Below, in pieces: positions 1-13,799 of a stretch of 64,000 nt of DNA. The stretch spans positions 8,638,600 through 8,702,599 of the forward strand of contig NC_052617.1 in NCBI RefSeq assembly GCF_016545825.1. Direction: 5' to 3'. The stretch comes from Eucalyptus grandis. Lineage: Eukaryota; Streptophyta; Magnoliopsida; Myrtales; Myrtaceae. The notes beneath the pieces were generated by a model. That model was not told the DNA's origin. It was given only the letters and a program-made list of their open reading frames with translations, and ran no database searches. Position 1 is the stretch's first letter. Each line of letters begins with the position of its first letter. The position numbers and the translations under genes are program-made.

Positions 1-46
1 GATTAAAACAAGAGATAGTCCAAATTAACAAGGAAAGAAAAAAGGG

Positions 47-412
47 AAAATCACACAAATATTCATGAACTTTGGCTCAGCATACAATGTGGTTCTTGAA
101 CTTTTAACTTATTCAATATAGTCCATGGACTTTCAATTTATTCAATGCAGTCCCTAAAATTTTGGTATATGTTCAACTTAGTCTCTGAATTATATGAAAA
201 TAACCAATGTTGTCCATAAACTTGAATTGATAGACTGACAACATTGAACATTTTCTCATAATTCATGGACTAAATTGAATATGTACCCAAAATCCAAGAA
301 TCACTTTGAACAAAATGAAAGTTTAGGAATCCACAAAGAAACGATCCAATTGATCAACATGGAGTATATTGTATATTGAACCAAAATTTAGGGGCAATTT
401 ATGTCATTATCT
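47..412. repeat. Inverted-repeat MITE-like element, family 1
   Basis: About 365 bp made of repeated phrases such as 'agtccatgaactttgg' on one strand, with the mirrored form on the other half. The left end resembles the reverse complement of the right end over roughly 45 bp, so the element is a long imperfect palindrome. The same family recurs at 48.93-49.31 kb and, split by an insertion, at 30.23-31.90 kb. No coding capacity is visible. Family assignment is inference; target-site duplications were not resolved. Confidence 0.55.
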
Positions 413-3400
413 CAAAAAAAAAAAAAAAAATGGTCCCACCATTGAAAAGCAACGATAGAACAAGGAATGGTCTCAAAGCATACTGGCTGGAAGGCCCAAC
501 AAGTGGATGGGCCATGCTTAGCAAGAGGCCTATTGGAGAAAGAAGGCATGAAAAGAAAACTCTTGGCAATTGATTTTCACTCATAAAGACAGAGCATTAG
601 TTAAAGATGATTCTAAATTGTTTTGAGGACCAAGGTTCAGCAGAAACTTACGATATCGAAATCGACGAATTGTACTCACCTTCGACTACGAATATAACTC
701 TGCACATTGATGCTACCAACCGATCGTACATATTTTGCAAGTTAATTTGATGAAACATAAAATTCGTTTCTACCCAAATTTCTTTGTCAGAGACTAGGTT
801 CTAGATCTGTTGAAGTGAGATCGGACTGCAAAGAAAGCATTCTTTATATTCTACTAGGAGTGATAATGGGGTATCGGGAGAATTCTTGTGCTGGAGATGG
901 AGAATGATCTTTCGCATGGCGGTATAGGGCTTGGACTTGGCTTAAGACTGAACTTTGAATAAAGGGTGTTGATTGATTTGGCTGTGTAGGGGCCTGGATT
1001 TGCCTCGATTGGTTGCCTCCCTGAGAGCCCATTTCGCTCATTTTCTCCATCTGCTCGCCGTAGCAGATGCCGGCACCTCTCTCTAGAGATGATTCCGGTA
1101 CCCTGGACATGGATGTAGTTGCGGAAACCCCTTTCTTACGCTCCATGAACATTATTCGCCACCTTACTGGTCGTCGAAGCCCAAGCCACCATAGACGCTA
1201 GGGATTTGCAAAACTTGGAGCAGCTAATGTTTCCTCCGCTGCAATCTACAAGCCTATACTTGTTCCTGTTAAATGTTGTTTTGGGCCTTTTCGCTCTTGC
1301 TTATATGCCTGTAATCTCTCTTTTTCCCCCTTGGAAAGAATCCTATAATCGCAATTTAAACCCTTGTCTGCATTTGCATAGACACACAAACCACAACAGC
1401 ACATACTGTCTCTAGTTTATGAACCATGTATGTACATATGAACATACATGTATAGGATTCTCGAGTCCCGGTAGGACAAACTTAACATCAGTCTCAGTAA
1501 GCATAGCCCCAGCTGCAAGATTTGCAAACGAAGGACCAGGCAGAGGAAAGTCCTACACTTGTGGCGGTGTTCTGTCTTTTCTCCCTTCTTTGGAGTAAGT
1601 CATTCTTTATGTCTTTGGTGTGAAGAGATGATGCAATCAGTCTCACTGAATACACATTATTTTTCAATGTACCATACTCGTTCCTCAATTACCAACTTTT
1701 TCTAGAAGCCAAAGTCGCTTATCTTCTCTCAAAACTCAATTAATTTAACCCCCGAAGTCCATGGTTTCCACTTAATACGAGTAGTTAAGGTTAAGATAAT
1801 GAGCTGGATCTGAACCTCAACAGCACGTACTAAACCATGACGACCTTTGTGAATGGACAAAGACACGCTACTGACAATTTTAGGTACCTAATCATCATAT
1901 TTCAAGAGCATATATGAAAAGGGTCGACCTGCTCTTGCTTCGCAAAGTCACATTCCAGGCGGTGGAGACTTGAAGCTTGAACTCACCTTCGAATTATATT
2001 GTTTTGGAGATTGACTCGAATAGCTGGTCTATACATTATTTTTATGGCATGTATAGATTCATCATAAGTTTATGTACCCAAATGCTTTGTCTTGTAAAAC
2101 GTAAAGACCGACCAAAAAAAAAAAAAAAAAAAAGTTGGTCGTAATAAAAATTAAAAAAAAAAAAAAAACCTCATGCGTGTATAGAGCAAATGCTTTGTCT
2201 TGAAAATGGGTTCTGTTTGAAGTCCATTTGCCAAATATGCAGATTGCATTGATCTTATGTATAGTACGATCCAAACTTATCTAAAGATCCTTAATAGACA
2301 CTTAATCTATTAGTGTAATTTGCAGTTGTGCGGTATGTAACATCTTTTCCTCTTTTTTTGTCCTCCAGCAGACTTTCCTGATAGATATAAGGCAAAAATC
2401 AACCTTTTCTCTCGGTGACAATTCAACTTCTATATAAATCATGCTCAACGTATCTAGGTAAATGAGTTAGGAGTAGAACCTATACTTTGCTCTAGAGATG
2501 GAGGCAAATGGGATTAAATCAGGATCGACACCAACTTGCAATCGGATTTCGAGTCGCAAGATGATTTTGATGTACCCATTATGAAAATCCTATATGATTT
2601 AGAATGGATTTGAGATTTAATCGGCACGCCTCCTGAAAACCTGTAACCATTTAGTTATATTCATAAAAAAAAATCAATTCTTTTCCTCCGGTCCACATTA
2701 GATTATGTGAGAAATCATATATAATACATGAATAATTATGTGCTTACTTACTCTCCCGAACTCGTTCCACCGCCATCACGAGTTTGTTCTCCCATCTCTT
2801 TCCAAACCGCTGCTTGCGTCCCACGCGCTCAGATCCGAAAAGGGTTCACCAGTTGTCTGAATTTTCTTTTCACCGGACCATGGCTTTGACCATTGCTTGT
2901 GCGACTTAATCCAACCGCGCCTCACCAGACGAAAGGAACATTTGGTAAGGTTGAACACGCAAAAGCAGTGACAAGTCGAGAGTCATTCAATCTCCACCCG
3001 CTTCGAATTGAAAATTCTGTCAACTGGGTTTTCGGCTTTACTCCGTCAAATCAAAACCCCCACGAAGTGGGTACCTAAACGTAGCCTCGGAACTCCAAAA
3101 TTCGAGCAATTCCTAATATTTACCAATCGCGATGGACTGCCACAATATTGTTTACTCGATCAAATACGTTCTATTTCATTATTCATATAAAAATCACAAC
3201 AAACAATAGTGTGTACATGTATAGCAACATATGGGAGACTTATTCTGTTTCAGTGGGTGTCCTAAAAACTCTTAGCGAGCATGCCTACTAAGCGGAGCAT
3301 TATTCTTATTACTACCCGAGCAAAATAATTAATGCTTTCCCATAAAAACCAGATTGATGACCAAATTGTTGGAAAGTTATTGTTTTGTTTTTCTCATCAC

Positions 3401-3500
3401 CTTAAGTTAGGACGCATGCTTGAGCTCGTTTGAGGTTTTGAGCCCAAATTTTTTTCTTCTTTTCTGCTAATCATATCAATGCAAGTGCCAAGGGGCACGC
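413..3500. other. Intergenic, no firm gene
   Basis: No recognisable gene was found. A 102-codon minus-strand ORF (844-1152) is rich in Ser, Gln and Met and matches no family I know. Its neighbourhood is open in several frames, so it may be a degraded exon or chance. Long A/T runs lie at 2114-2134 and 2153-2168. The stretch 2750-3130 is less AT-rich but shows no supported exon. Confidence 0.5.
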
Positions 3501-3511
3501 ATATTCTGTAA

Positions 3512-5998
<2,487 letters not shown>

Positions 5999-6650
5999 AA
6001 AATTGCTTTTGGTGCTTTCAAGCTGTATACATGTTCATACACACACAGATAAAAGTTCCAGAGTAGAGAAATAAGAACAAATTCATTTTATCCGAATTTG
6101 GAGATGTTCTTGAAGCTTTTACTCGGATCATATGCAGAGTAGGAATTCATCAAGAAATGGAGTGTTAATTTGGAATTTGTTGTTAAGAAGGTATTAAACA
6201 TGCTAGCACATACATATCTATATGTCTATGAGTCTTGTTAGCAAGTATCCTAAAAGAACTCTTTAATTTTATTTAATAAGAGAACGTATTGATTTTCATA
6301 CACCGATTGCATATAACATGACAATGATAGTGCATTTGAAAGAACTATTTTTCTTCATCTGTGTGTTTAATGAGTACTCCGTGAACAAACAAAAAAAAGC
6401 CTCGATTAATATGGAATCAGAGAACAATTTAGGATTTCGAACTCCGACACTCTGTTCGTACATTTATTCTATATGTCCCTCATCGGTTAGGGCGGTTTTT
6501 TGGCTGTCGGCTATATGATAGATGCGATTACGCCCTCGTTCTGTAATCGTCATTGTCCTGATTTTGTGGAACATGCACGCATCGTGAATGATGAATAAAC
6601 CAACATCCTAGGAGGAAGGAAACATTAAACTAGTCGAACTCCGCTGAGAT
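5999..6650. other. GH9 3'UTR and spacer
   Basis: AT-rich sequence after the GH9 stop, with several AATAAA-like hexamers (for example near 6067 and 6592) that could serve polyadenylation. No gene was recognised. Confidence 0.4.
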
Positions 6651-6815
6651 TCAGGCAGCCTTTTTTCTCCTCCGCTTCTCCTCAAATTCTCGCTTCATCA
6701 ACTTCGTGTTTCCTTCAATTGCGGCTCCAAAGAAGCCCGCAAATCCGAAAATCCAAATCAGCACCCACCTCTCTTTCTCTTCGTTCGTGGCCAATTGAAA
6801 TTGGTTTTTCGACCG
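6651..6815 (-). CDS. Short ORF with one membrane segment, unrecognised
   Basis: The minus strand is open for 54 codons ending at TGA 6651-6653. The translation has a charged start, a hydrophobic stretch (WVLIWIFGFAGFFGAAI) and a very basic tail (REFEEKRRRKKAA). There is no in-frame ATG before the membrane segment. An ATG at 6824-6826 lies in a neighbouring frame, so either a one-base indel, an upstream exon using the 'ttttag' acceptor at about 6816-6821, or a degraded gene would be needed. The composition looks protein-like and not random, but I do not recognise the family and no function is claimed. The GC-rich, GGGCC-containing region at 7080-7400 could be its promoter. Confidence 0.3.
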   Translation of the reverse strand, partial: RSKNQFQLATNEEKERWVLIWIFGFAGFFGAAIEGNTKLMKREFEEKRRRKKAA

Positions 6816-6826
6816 CTAAAATGCAT

Positions 6827-8911
6827 GACGCCAGGAAAACGAAAGACGACTGGCCGAAGTTTTGTAAGGAATATTTTTTCGGGTAGGCGTCTTTCAATTG
6901 TCAATTTCGTGAAGTTTGTCCAAAGAAATCTTCGCGTTGAATCTTTTGGCAAATTATCGATGGAGACGCTATTTTCATGGACTATATTAACTGCCCATTT
7001 GACGGTGTTCCTAAAGCCGTTAGCGCCGACAGGGTCGTCGATCATCCGAGTATTTTTAAAAGGACGGATTTGGTGTGACAATTGACAACGTCGACGTGTC
7101 TCGTTCCTCGGCAGCCCACGCGCCAACCTCAGCGCGTGCGGGGAAGTGTCTTTTTGGCGGCACCGGCACAGGCGATGCGGTTCGGGTTGTCCGTGGCCGT
7201 GGCGTGGCATTTTGGGCTCGAAATCACTGGGCCGGAAGGGACTGGGCCGAGCCTGGGCCTCGCCTTTCCAGCGGCTCAGAAAAAAAGTGGACAAAATTTT
7301 GCTCGAAGGAAAAATGATTTCGTTTTTACATTTGCCCGTACGCCACGTGGCAAGTCCTTTCGGAGTCAAGTGCTACGCGGTCGCCGTGTCGACCTCGCCT
7401 CGCTTCACCGCAGTAACATATAACATGGCGATGAGATGCCATGGACAATTAAACGGATGTAAGTCGGTTGCCACCGAACATCTTAGATCAACGCCTTCTT
7501 ATTCTAAAGAATTGAATTGTTCAATCTCTAGAGAACTTGTTTTCCGGAATTTGAAGTAATTTAGTAGCTAATAAAGATATCTAGTAGATAGATTTATATC
7601 GAGATAAAAAAAATATCCAACCTAAATTAATCCACGTGTTGTAATATATATATATATATATATGCATATATATTTATTCTTGAAATGAGAATAAAATTGA
7701 AGTGTACATAGTCAAAATAAATGTTATTATTATTGCATCTAATGATTGAAAATATAAATTTCATGTTGTTATTGAGTTTAACAGAGTAGGCTTGCTTAAA
7801 AACCTTATCCAAATATTCACAAACGTGAAGGGTGGCAAACCCAACACCCAAACATTATAAAAAGATGAATCACAATGATTGACATTACTTATTTCCACAA
7901 TGGGGAAAAACAAAAGTTTGGTGAAAATGAGTGTGAATAGCTGCTCGGATGAGAATGAACAGCCTTGTGGCACCCACGTCGCCTGCGAGCGGGCGTCTTT
8001 GAGTGTTTGATGTAAAGAGAGAAAGAGCAAGGCCTGCAGTTATGGCTTCCATGAGTTGAACCTGAAGCCCCTTTAAACCAATTTAGGTGGGCCTTTTCTT
8101 TTTTTTTTTATAATAAACCACATCAACCTATTGTCAAAATTTTACTAAACCCATTAAACAACCAAACTAATTGAACACAGATAAATGAGTTTAGTATCAA
8201 TTTTTTAGAACCCTAGTGGCTATAACTCATTTTATTTCACAAAAAATGAATGGCTTATATAATATTTTCTCAAAATTGATGACTAGCATTGTTTGTAAAA
8301 ATGAATGAAGGAAAATAGTTTTTATTGTCCATGAAAACATTTAAACATAAATTATTATATAACTAACATTTTTCTATTAACTTTCAAGATCCTTTTTAGG
8401 AAAGCATTTTCTAAATCATTTGTTAACATTTTCCACGAAAATAAATCAGCCTAGAAATGTGCTTGTTTTGGTGAAATTTCATGATAAAGATATACGCTTT
8501 CAAAAAAAAATATTTTCCCATTTTCAATTTACAGAATGCACCTTTCTAATTTAAGCATACATATTATTATTTCAATCATAAATGATTTTTCCTTGAATAA
8601 TCATTTTTAAGCAAACGAAACACGTCCACGCTGGATTTTCCCATTGAGCTGGACCCCATCTTGTTATCAGACGTGGCACTGGAAAGTCATCACATCACTT
8701 GTTAATCAACAAGTCAACAAGCTCAGAAGTCAAAACCTTTCTTCGTCTCTTTCATCAGTGTCGCCCTTCTGCAACGGTCCGAGCTAGGGTTTTGGCCACC
8801 TTCGAAGCCTCTCCATCTCCATCTCCCTCTCCGTCTCCGTCTCCGTCTCGGCCTCGCTCTCGCATCTCAATCGCTTCCTCGCACCCACCGTCTCGAGGGG
8901 GGCACAGAGAG
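6827..8911. other. Spacer upstream of CNX5, with a GC-rich stretch at 7.08-7.4 kb
   Basis: The first part (7080-7400) is GC-rich with several GGGCC/TGGGCC motifs and 'gccacgtggc', typical of plant promoters of housekeeping genes. No exon was recognised in it. The rest is AT-rich, with an (AT)n tract at about 7646-7664 and mononucleotide runs. The final 200 bases, rich in TCTCCx repeats, are the probable CNX5 leader. The open frame extends upstream of the chosen ATG to 8699. Confidence 0.45.
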
Positions 8912-11900
8912 ATGGATTCCGCCGGAGCCGACGCAGCCAGAATCCTCGGCGAGATCGAATCCCTGAAGGCGACGAGGAGCGACATAGAGGCCAAGATCTC
9001 GGCCCTCGAAGCTCAGCTCAAGGGCTTGAGCTGCCGGGACGACGCCGTCCCGAGCAACGGCTCGTGTCCCCCGGCGACGGCCGCCGGTGAGGGGCTCGGC
9101 CTCGGCCTCGGCCTCGGGCACGGCCTGGCGCCCGAGATGATCTACCGATACAGCCGCCAGCTCTTGCTCCCTTCTTTCGGAGTTCAAGGTTAGTCCTACC
9201 TTCGAATTGGTGTCTGCTCGAGAAATGATTGCAAAAGATTAGAGCTTTTTTGGCAACTTGTTGAGATTCATGGATGGCTTTTGATTTGCTGCGAATTTTG
9301 TTTTGATTATGTCGCTCTTTGCTTAATTTGCGCAGCGCAGTCGAATCTCCTGAAGTCGTCGATTTTAGTGGTCGGAGCTGGAGGATTGGGATCGCCGGCT
9401 CTGTTATATCTCGCGGCTTGTGGAGTCGGTATGTTATGTTTACTGACTAGTTAGTAGTTACCACATTTTTTTATTGATGGATCGCTTGTAATTGTGGCTC
9501 TGTAGTTTTGTTATTTGCTGAACTTGATATGTTTGTTGGTTAAACCCAGGTCGGTTGGGTATTGTCGACAACGATGTGGTAGAGCTTAATAATATGCACA
9601 GGCAGGTACATGCTGGAATTTGCTCTTGAGCACGGTCCCGATCGCGTTTGCGCATTTTTTCTTTCTTGGCTGTTTCGCCATTGTGAGTTTGCAACATGAC
9701 GTGCTTCCTTTTGCTATGCTTTACTTTAGATTATCCACACTGAAGCATATATAGGCCGGTCAAAGGTTGAGTCTGCTGCCGCTGCTTGTCATGCGTACGT
9801 GACACCAATGGCTCTTTTCTCTTCTTTTTTTCCGAAATTTCCTATGCTGGGTTTTAATCGGAATTTTATCGTGTTCAGCATCAACTCAACTGTCCAGATT
9901 GTTGAACACAGAGAGGCTTTACGCACTTCCAATGCCTTGGAAATCTGAGCAAGTATGATTGAAGTGATAATACGCAATTTTGACATTTTATTTTCACGTT
10001 CAACTTTTGGGTCTTCTTTCTTTCTCACTTCTTGGTGATTGAAGTATCTTAATCTTCACGTCTGCTTTGCTTGCTAGGTATGACATTGTGGTAGATGCAA
10101 CGGATAATGCGCCAAGCCAGTACATGATCAGTGATTGCTGTGTGGTGTTGGGGAAGGTATACTGGTTTTCTGTCAGGCCTCTGATTGCTTTTGCTTGGCA
10201 AAGATGCCAAGTCGCCAGTTGACTTCTATTGGTTGGCTGCCTTTATCTGTGAAAATGGAGATGTCCCTAGCAGCGAGGCATATAGCTCTTTATACGCATC
10301 ATCCACCGGAGTAAATCTTCCTATGATAGTTTGCACCTAAGAGATGTAAATGTAACAATTAATTCTTCCTTTTTAAATGATTGAGCTGGGGTATCACAAT
10401 AAGAGCTCAGACTTCTTCTGGGTTTATTGATTGGACATGTTGATTGAGGTATTAAACTTTTATGCACCTAGCATTTAACTGTAATTGTGATGAGTTGCTT
10501 CTTTTGATAGTGCAGCCTCTTGTATCAGGCGCTGCACTAGGATTGGAGGGGCAGGTAAGCTTAGCAGCTACTTCTATTACTTGCATTTTTTTTTCCTCAG
10601 AGGGACCAGGAATATATTGCTTGTGAGATTAACAGAAACGTAAATTACTTGTTTACAGCTCACAGTTTATAACTGCGGTGGAGGTCCATGCTACCGGTGC
10701 TTGTTTCCTACTCCACCACCGACAACAGCATGCCAGCGATGTTCTGACAGTGGAGTTCTAGGAGTAGGTAAGAGGCTTTGAATGGGGTGGCTTGTGGAAT
10801 TTCCTGTTCATTCTTGCGAAGTATGGTCTGGAGTGGAGATTGTATTTTCATCATTCTCCTATTAGTGGTCATTAATGGAGATAGGAACTTTAGGGAAACA
10901 GCATTCTTTTCCCTTGTTATGAGTCAAGATCTTGAGCATGATTACTTGCTGTGAATTTTTCAGTACCGGGTATCATTGGCTGTCTTCAGGCACTGGAGGC
11001 AATAAAGATTGCAAGTGCAGTTGGTGAACCACTAGTGGAAAGGATGCTTTTGTTTGATGCTTTATCTGGACGGATACGAATTGTATGCACCATCGCATTA
11101 TATTTTATGAACTCAGATTTTTTCCCACCATTTTTAAAAACAGATCATTCTTCTAGTGTGTTGTTTGTGAAATACTCGAAGAGCTTACAACCTATTTCCT
11201 GTTTCTCTTTTGTATGTCTAGGTCAAGATAAGAGGCAGGTCTTTGCTCTGTGAAGTGTGTGGAGAGAATGCAACATTTTCACGACAACAATTTCAAGAAT
11301 TTGACTATGAGAAGTTCACCCAGGCCCCACTGTCTGCGGTAATATGTGTTTTTCAGCTCTTCTCCTCCCCTTGGCATTATCCTATTAAGGGTGTATTTCT
11401 TCTTGTACTCCTATTACCTTGACATGTTTTATAAGGTCACCAGGCAAATGATTGACTGTAATTGCTAGTGACAAGCATAAGAGCCTGGAATGATATCATA
11501 TCATGTCACATCTGGGGAAAATGCGCTTACAAAGAGTAAATGAAGCAGGGTGCTTTTTTTGGCATTTGTAAACTGTCAATCACTACTTAAATATCCTAGC
11601 TTGGAAGATGGAACATTTGATGATTAATGAAAGAAAATACCATCTGCCCTGATTTTTTATGCTTTATTGAAGAATCTCTCTGTCCCAATGATCTTCCATT
11701 GGATGCAGTCTGCCCCTCCGAAGTTGAATCTGCTCTCAGAAGACTCCAGGATAAGCAGTAAGGACTACAGTGCAAGACTTAAAAACGGTGAAGCGCATAT
11801 ACTGGTAGATGTCCGCCCTGAGCACCACTTCAGGATTGTATCTCTTCCCAATTCCTTGAACATTCCGCTCTCGACCTTAGAGAAAAGAGTAGCTGAAATC

Positions 11901-12086
11901 TCATCAGCCTTAAAGGAAGCAGAAGGCCAGAGGGATGCGAGCCTTTACGTGATTTGCAGAAGAGGAAATGATTCACAGAGGGCTGTCAACCACCTCCAGA
12001 AGATAGGCTTTACTTCTGCCAAGGATATCATGGGGGGCCTGGAGTCCTGGGCCCGGGATGTGGATCCTAGCTTCCCTACTTATTAG
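8912..12086 (+). CDS. CNX5: CNX5/MOCS3: adenylyltransferase-sulfurtransferase, with one frameshift
   Basis: This E1-like plus rhodanese enzyme adenylates and thiocarboxylates the C-termini of small ubiquitin-like sulfur carriers, supplying molybdopterin synthase and the URM1 tRNA-thiolation route in the cytosol. Eleven exons: 8912-9188, 9336-9428, 9550-9605, 9730-9794, 9879-9952, 10078-10156, 10516-10554, 10659-10767, 10964-11082, 11222-11338, 11709-12086. Visible features are an N-terminal coiled-coil-like segment, the ATP-binding GAGGLGSP, the [15 protein letters not shown] block, two zinc CxxC pairs (CYRC, CEVC), the ACQRCSDSG loop and a C-terminal rhodanese domain with the six-residue active loop CRRGND. 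In exon 5, after the conserved block ending NALEI, the frame meets TGA at 9946-9948. The expected LSKYD continues one frame over, so one base is missing at about 9943-9947. The exons sum to 1406 nt, one short of 469 codons. The start was chosen by homology; an upstream in-frame ATG at 8699 would add 71 low-complexity residues. Confidence 0.93.
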
Positions 12087-12241
12087 TAAAAGTATTTATG
12101 GTTGCGGAAAACGCATATGTGAGTGATAGCTTTGTGCTCAATTAGTTCCCCTATGCTTTAATATGTAATTTTCTCGACTTTTTTTGTAACGGATACACAG
12201 CTTCTCAGATAAAGAAAATATTTGTTGCTTGGTGCTTAAGT

Positions 12242-12281
<40 letters not shown>

Positions 12282-13050
12282 GAATGTTGAGGACCCTCTG
12301 CTGCTAACACTTTAGTATATTCGTGCGTATTAATGACAATCTGTACCATCATTGCTTATTGCATCAATAACAGATTTCTAATGGATTCTAGCGACAGCAA
12401 GCAATATGCTAAAGCTTCTATTACTCCGTGTCTGTCCCTTTCACGAGCCTCCAAACAATATGTTCGTGTTTTACTTACAAGGACGAGTAGAAGAGGCTTG
12501 AGACCAATCATCATTTACGGTTCGCTCCTGTTGCGTAACGATTCGAAGTTCGGTTCTATTATTTCTCTGTTCTCTTTGGAGGGAGTTCTGTTTCGATTTT
12601 GGAGTAGTTTGTTCTCGTCTGAAGGATTTTCCAGGTGGAAACTGCTGTGTTGCAAGAGGCTGGCTTGTCTTAGCTTTGATCTATCCCGTTATCATAGATA
12701 ATGATGTTCATTTGCATATGTTTTCCCGAAATGGGTTAGTCCACATGCCTAGTTAAGTTCATGTCGCTATGTTTTAGCATAGCATCAAGCTTGAGCCAAA
12801 AACAAACAAGAATCAAGGCAGAGAGATTGGACTATGAAAGCAGTTCATAGACAGAGGACTCAATAAACACGAGACCACCTGTTTTCTTACTGGTAAAATG
12901 ACCTCCTAAACCGGAGGATACATTTCTTGAATATTAGACCTGAACTGAGCTTATTCTTAGGAGGGTGGGAGGTCACAGGCATGCTGTATAGTATAAGAAA
13001 CATCAATTTAGACATAATTAAAACAATAAATAACATGCAGATATGAAATT
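12087..13050. other. CNX5 3' flank and spacer with a (CT)n microsatellite
   Basis: A (CT)n tract lies at 12244-12278. A 122-codon plus-strand ORF (12333-12701) shows no recognisable domain and has biased Ser/Leu/Arg content, so it is not called. No other feature was seen. Confidence 0.45.
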
Positions 13051-13097
13051 CAATGCTACAAAATCAAAGCGCACACAAGTCAACCGATATTCGGCCT

Positions 13098-13745
13098 TCA
13101 AGCGACCGCAGGGGGCTGATAGCCCTTGGGCGGTTTGCGGGGATCATAGCCCTTGGGCGGTTTGCGGGGATCATCGCCCTTGGAGGGCGGTTTGCGGGGA
13201 TCATCGCCCTTGGGCGGTTTGCGGGGATCATCGCCCTTGGGTGGTTGAGGCCAGGGGCGGGGCCGGGGAGGCCTAGGAGGGAAAGGGAATGGGCGGCGCG
13301 GTGGCAGAGGACGGGCATACCCGCACATCCCGAAGAGGCAAGGGACCCCAAAAGGACAGCGGTTGAAGCACCGACCACAGTGTAATGGATTGATGTTTAT
13401 GTTCCTGCAGAGGCCGAAGCAGCATTTCCATGTGTAAGGGCACCTGATGGCGCACAACCCGCAGTGGTCAATGTCCGAAGTGATGTCGACGCACCGGTTT
13501 CTGCAGCACCGCATGCGGAACGGCGGAGTTTCCCCCCGGTTGCATATCCATGGCCTGCTCCAGCACCCGATGGGCCTTGGATCTCCACCCTTGGACACCA
13601 CCTTTAGCAGCCATGCAGACGACGATGAGGCATTGGTCGCATTTTTCCCGACCCTTGAAGTCGTCGGCTTAGCTTCCGCCGTCACGGAACATGCATATAA
13701 CAAGAGTAGCCACGAGAACATGATTCGCACATTGTGTACCTGCAT
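13098..13745 (-). CDS. STIG1-like secreted cysteine-rich protein with repeat tail
   Basis: A single exon of 215 residues. Residues 1-26 form a signal peptide (MFSWLLLLYACSVTAEA region). They are followed by a Ser/Thr-rich linker and a Cys-dense domain at about 60-140 with motifs such as CCRNRCVD, DHCGLCAIRCP and CCFGLCRN, the layout of the Stig1 family (PF04885). After a basic Pro/Arg segment, the C-terminus carries about five copies of a nine-residue unit GDDPRKPPK, encoded by a 27-bp tandem repeat. STIG1 proteins are apoplastic; the tomato and petunia members act in stigma exudate and pollen-tube growth. Whether that holds here is unknown. The Pro/Lys/Asp repeat tail is not part of the classical family and may be cell-wall associating (inference). 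The TATA box at 13790-13798 is well placed for this start. Confidence 0.9.
   Translation of the reverse strand: MQVHNVRIMFSWLLLLYACSVTAEAKPTTSRVGKNATNASSSSAWLLKVVSKGGDPRPIGCWSRPWICNRGETPPFRMRCCRNRCVDITSDIDHCGLCAIRCPYTWKCCFGLCRNININPLHCGRCFNRCPFGVPCLFGMCGYARPLPPRRPFPFPPRPPRPRPWPQPPKGDDPRKPPKGDDPRKPPSKGDDPRKPPKGYDPRKPPKGYQPPAVA
13121..13250 (-). repeat. 27-bp tandem repeat inside the STIG1-like CDS
   Basis: Units run 13121-13147, 13148-13174, 13175-13204 (30 bp, a 3-bp insertion), 13205-13231, then a partial and diverged unit. All unit lengths are multiples of three, so the reading frame is kept. The unit encodes GDDPRKPPK, with Y for D in two units. Confidence 0.95.
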
Positions 13746-13789
13746 CGTCGAGATGATGTGCTAGGATAACTGGCAAGCTTGATGCTGCG

Positions 13790-13798
13790 TTTATATAA
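13790..13798 (-). promoter_or_regulatory. TATA box of the STIG1-like gene
   Basis: On the minus strand the sequence reads 'cttatataaacg', a strong TATATAA box about 45 bases upstream of the ATG at 13745. This implies a very short leader of about 15-20 bases. Confidence 0.65.
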
Positions 13799-13799
13799 G

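Noticed and set aside
844..1152. 102-residue minus-strand ORF as a gene
   Set aside because: No recognised domain, no splice or promoter support, and neighbouring frames look equally open.
12333..12701. 122-residue plus-strand ORF downstream of CNX5
   Set aside because: No domain and no promoter or codon pattern; likely chance in the CNX5 3' flank.
13043..13385. Plus-strand ORFs with repeated GDH/GII units
   Set aside because: They are shadows of the STIG1-like repeat tail encoded on the minus strand.
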